From assembly GCF_030247195.1 (NCBI RefSeq), contig NC_080672.1, positions 392,415,037 to 392,479,036 on the forward strand: a stretch of DNA of 64,000 nt, in the 5' to 3' direction. The DNA is from Topomyia yanbarensis (Eukaryota > Arthropoda > Insecta > Diptera > Culicidae). Numbering within the stretch: position 1 is the first letter of the stretch; each line of letters starts with the position of its first letter. A model generated the notes under the pieces. That model saw nothing but the letters and a program-made list of their open reading frames with translations, did no database searches and was not told the origin of the DNA. Made by a program: the position numbers and the translations under genes. Shown piece by piece: positions 63,535 through 64,000 of the stretch.

Positions 63535-64000
63535 GCAGTGACAACTAGATGCTGGTGTACTAGAAATTTATTGACTATCAGCGAAGACTGCATATCAAGA
63601 AGACTGGCAACTCTGTCCAGAATCTGGAGACAGTAACAGCCACGCCACTTGCGGGTAAAGGTGCTGTGTCCCATAGTGATGCACACACACATATACACTT
63701 TTACATTAAGCTTCTTACCTTCCTCCAATAGAGGCGCTGTAACCTCTGTCGCTTCGCGTTTGTATGGGGTAAGGAAAGAGATATCAGTCTTCTTAATATG
63801 TAGTCTTCGCTATCAGTGTCTCTAAATGCTCTGTGATTTCTTTCACCTGGAATTGCGCAAAAGATGGATCCTCTACCAATATTTTAAAGATTACTTTTCC
63901 CCCAAAACAGAAACTTTGGCTTCATTGTGAGGATTGCTAAGGAATTTTCTTATCCATACTCGAGCGTAGTACTTTTCGCTTGTCAGTTCCGTTCTAGAAA
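63535..64000. other. Window end, no feature recognised
   Basis: AT-balanced DNA after the LINE. It may include the end of the LINE, but no RT C-terminal motif is readable. No gene is supported. Confidence 0.35.

Overview
The window looks like euchromatic DNA from a large, repeat-rich dipteran genome, most likely a culicine mosquito. The evidence is an AT-rich background, a tRNA-derived SINE of the mosquito type, and many small inverted-repeat transposons. There are also remnants of R1-like, jockey-like and RTE-like LINEs and of mariner, Tc1, pogo, hAT and P-type DNA transposons. The genus cannot be fixed from the sequence alone. No bacterial-style operons, CRISPR arrays, rRNA genes or intact tRNA genes were seen.

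Three host genes can be supported, all on the + strand. (1) A complete succinyl-CoA:3-ketoacid CoA-transferase gene (SCOT, OXCT1-type) lies in four exons between 210 and 23882 and encodes about 517 residues. Its second intron is about 20 kb and packed with transposons. A plausible Inr+DPE core promoter precedes it and an AATAAA follows it. (2) A two-exon MADF-BESS gene at 39201-40558 encodes about 288 residues; its short intron carries a 175-bp Harbinger-like MITE. (3) The last exon of an RR-1 cuticular protein gene lies at 61034-61438; its first exon was not found.

Layout: 1-2.2 kb, SCOT promoter and exons 1-2. 2.2-22.3 kb, intron 2 with inverted-repeat elements, a TTAA-flanked element holding a SINE, a mariner-like element, a 3.2-kb hAT-like element with an internal palindrome, a second large palindrome, a minus-strand R1-like LINE and a plus-strand jockey-like LINE. 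22.3-24.2 kb, SCOT exons 3-4 and 3' UTR. 24.2-38.9 kb, intergenic DNA with an RTE-like RT remnant, a C-over-G skewed block, a P-element-like transposase remnant and a Tc1-like element split by a minisatellite. 39.2-40.6 kb, the MADF-BESS gene. 41-61 kb, a second R1-like fragment, an LTR-retrotransposon gag fragment beside a hAT element with a perfect 8-bp target duplication, an RTE-like fragment, a 9-bp minisatellite of about 0.75 kb, several MITEs and a pogo-like element. 61-64 kb, the cuticular exon and a second jockey-like LINE.

The three host genes have unrelated roles (mitochondrial ketone-body use, transcriptional regulation, cuticle) and form no functional cluster. I found no convincing undescribed biological system. 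The most informative observations are nested transposon insertions with visible target duplications and empty sites, large palindromes, one unassigned degenerate coding-like stretch at 57.7-58.3 kb, and a minisatellite that is open in several frames.
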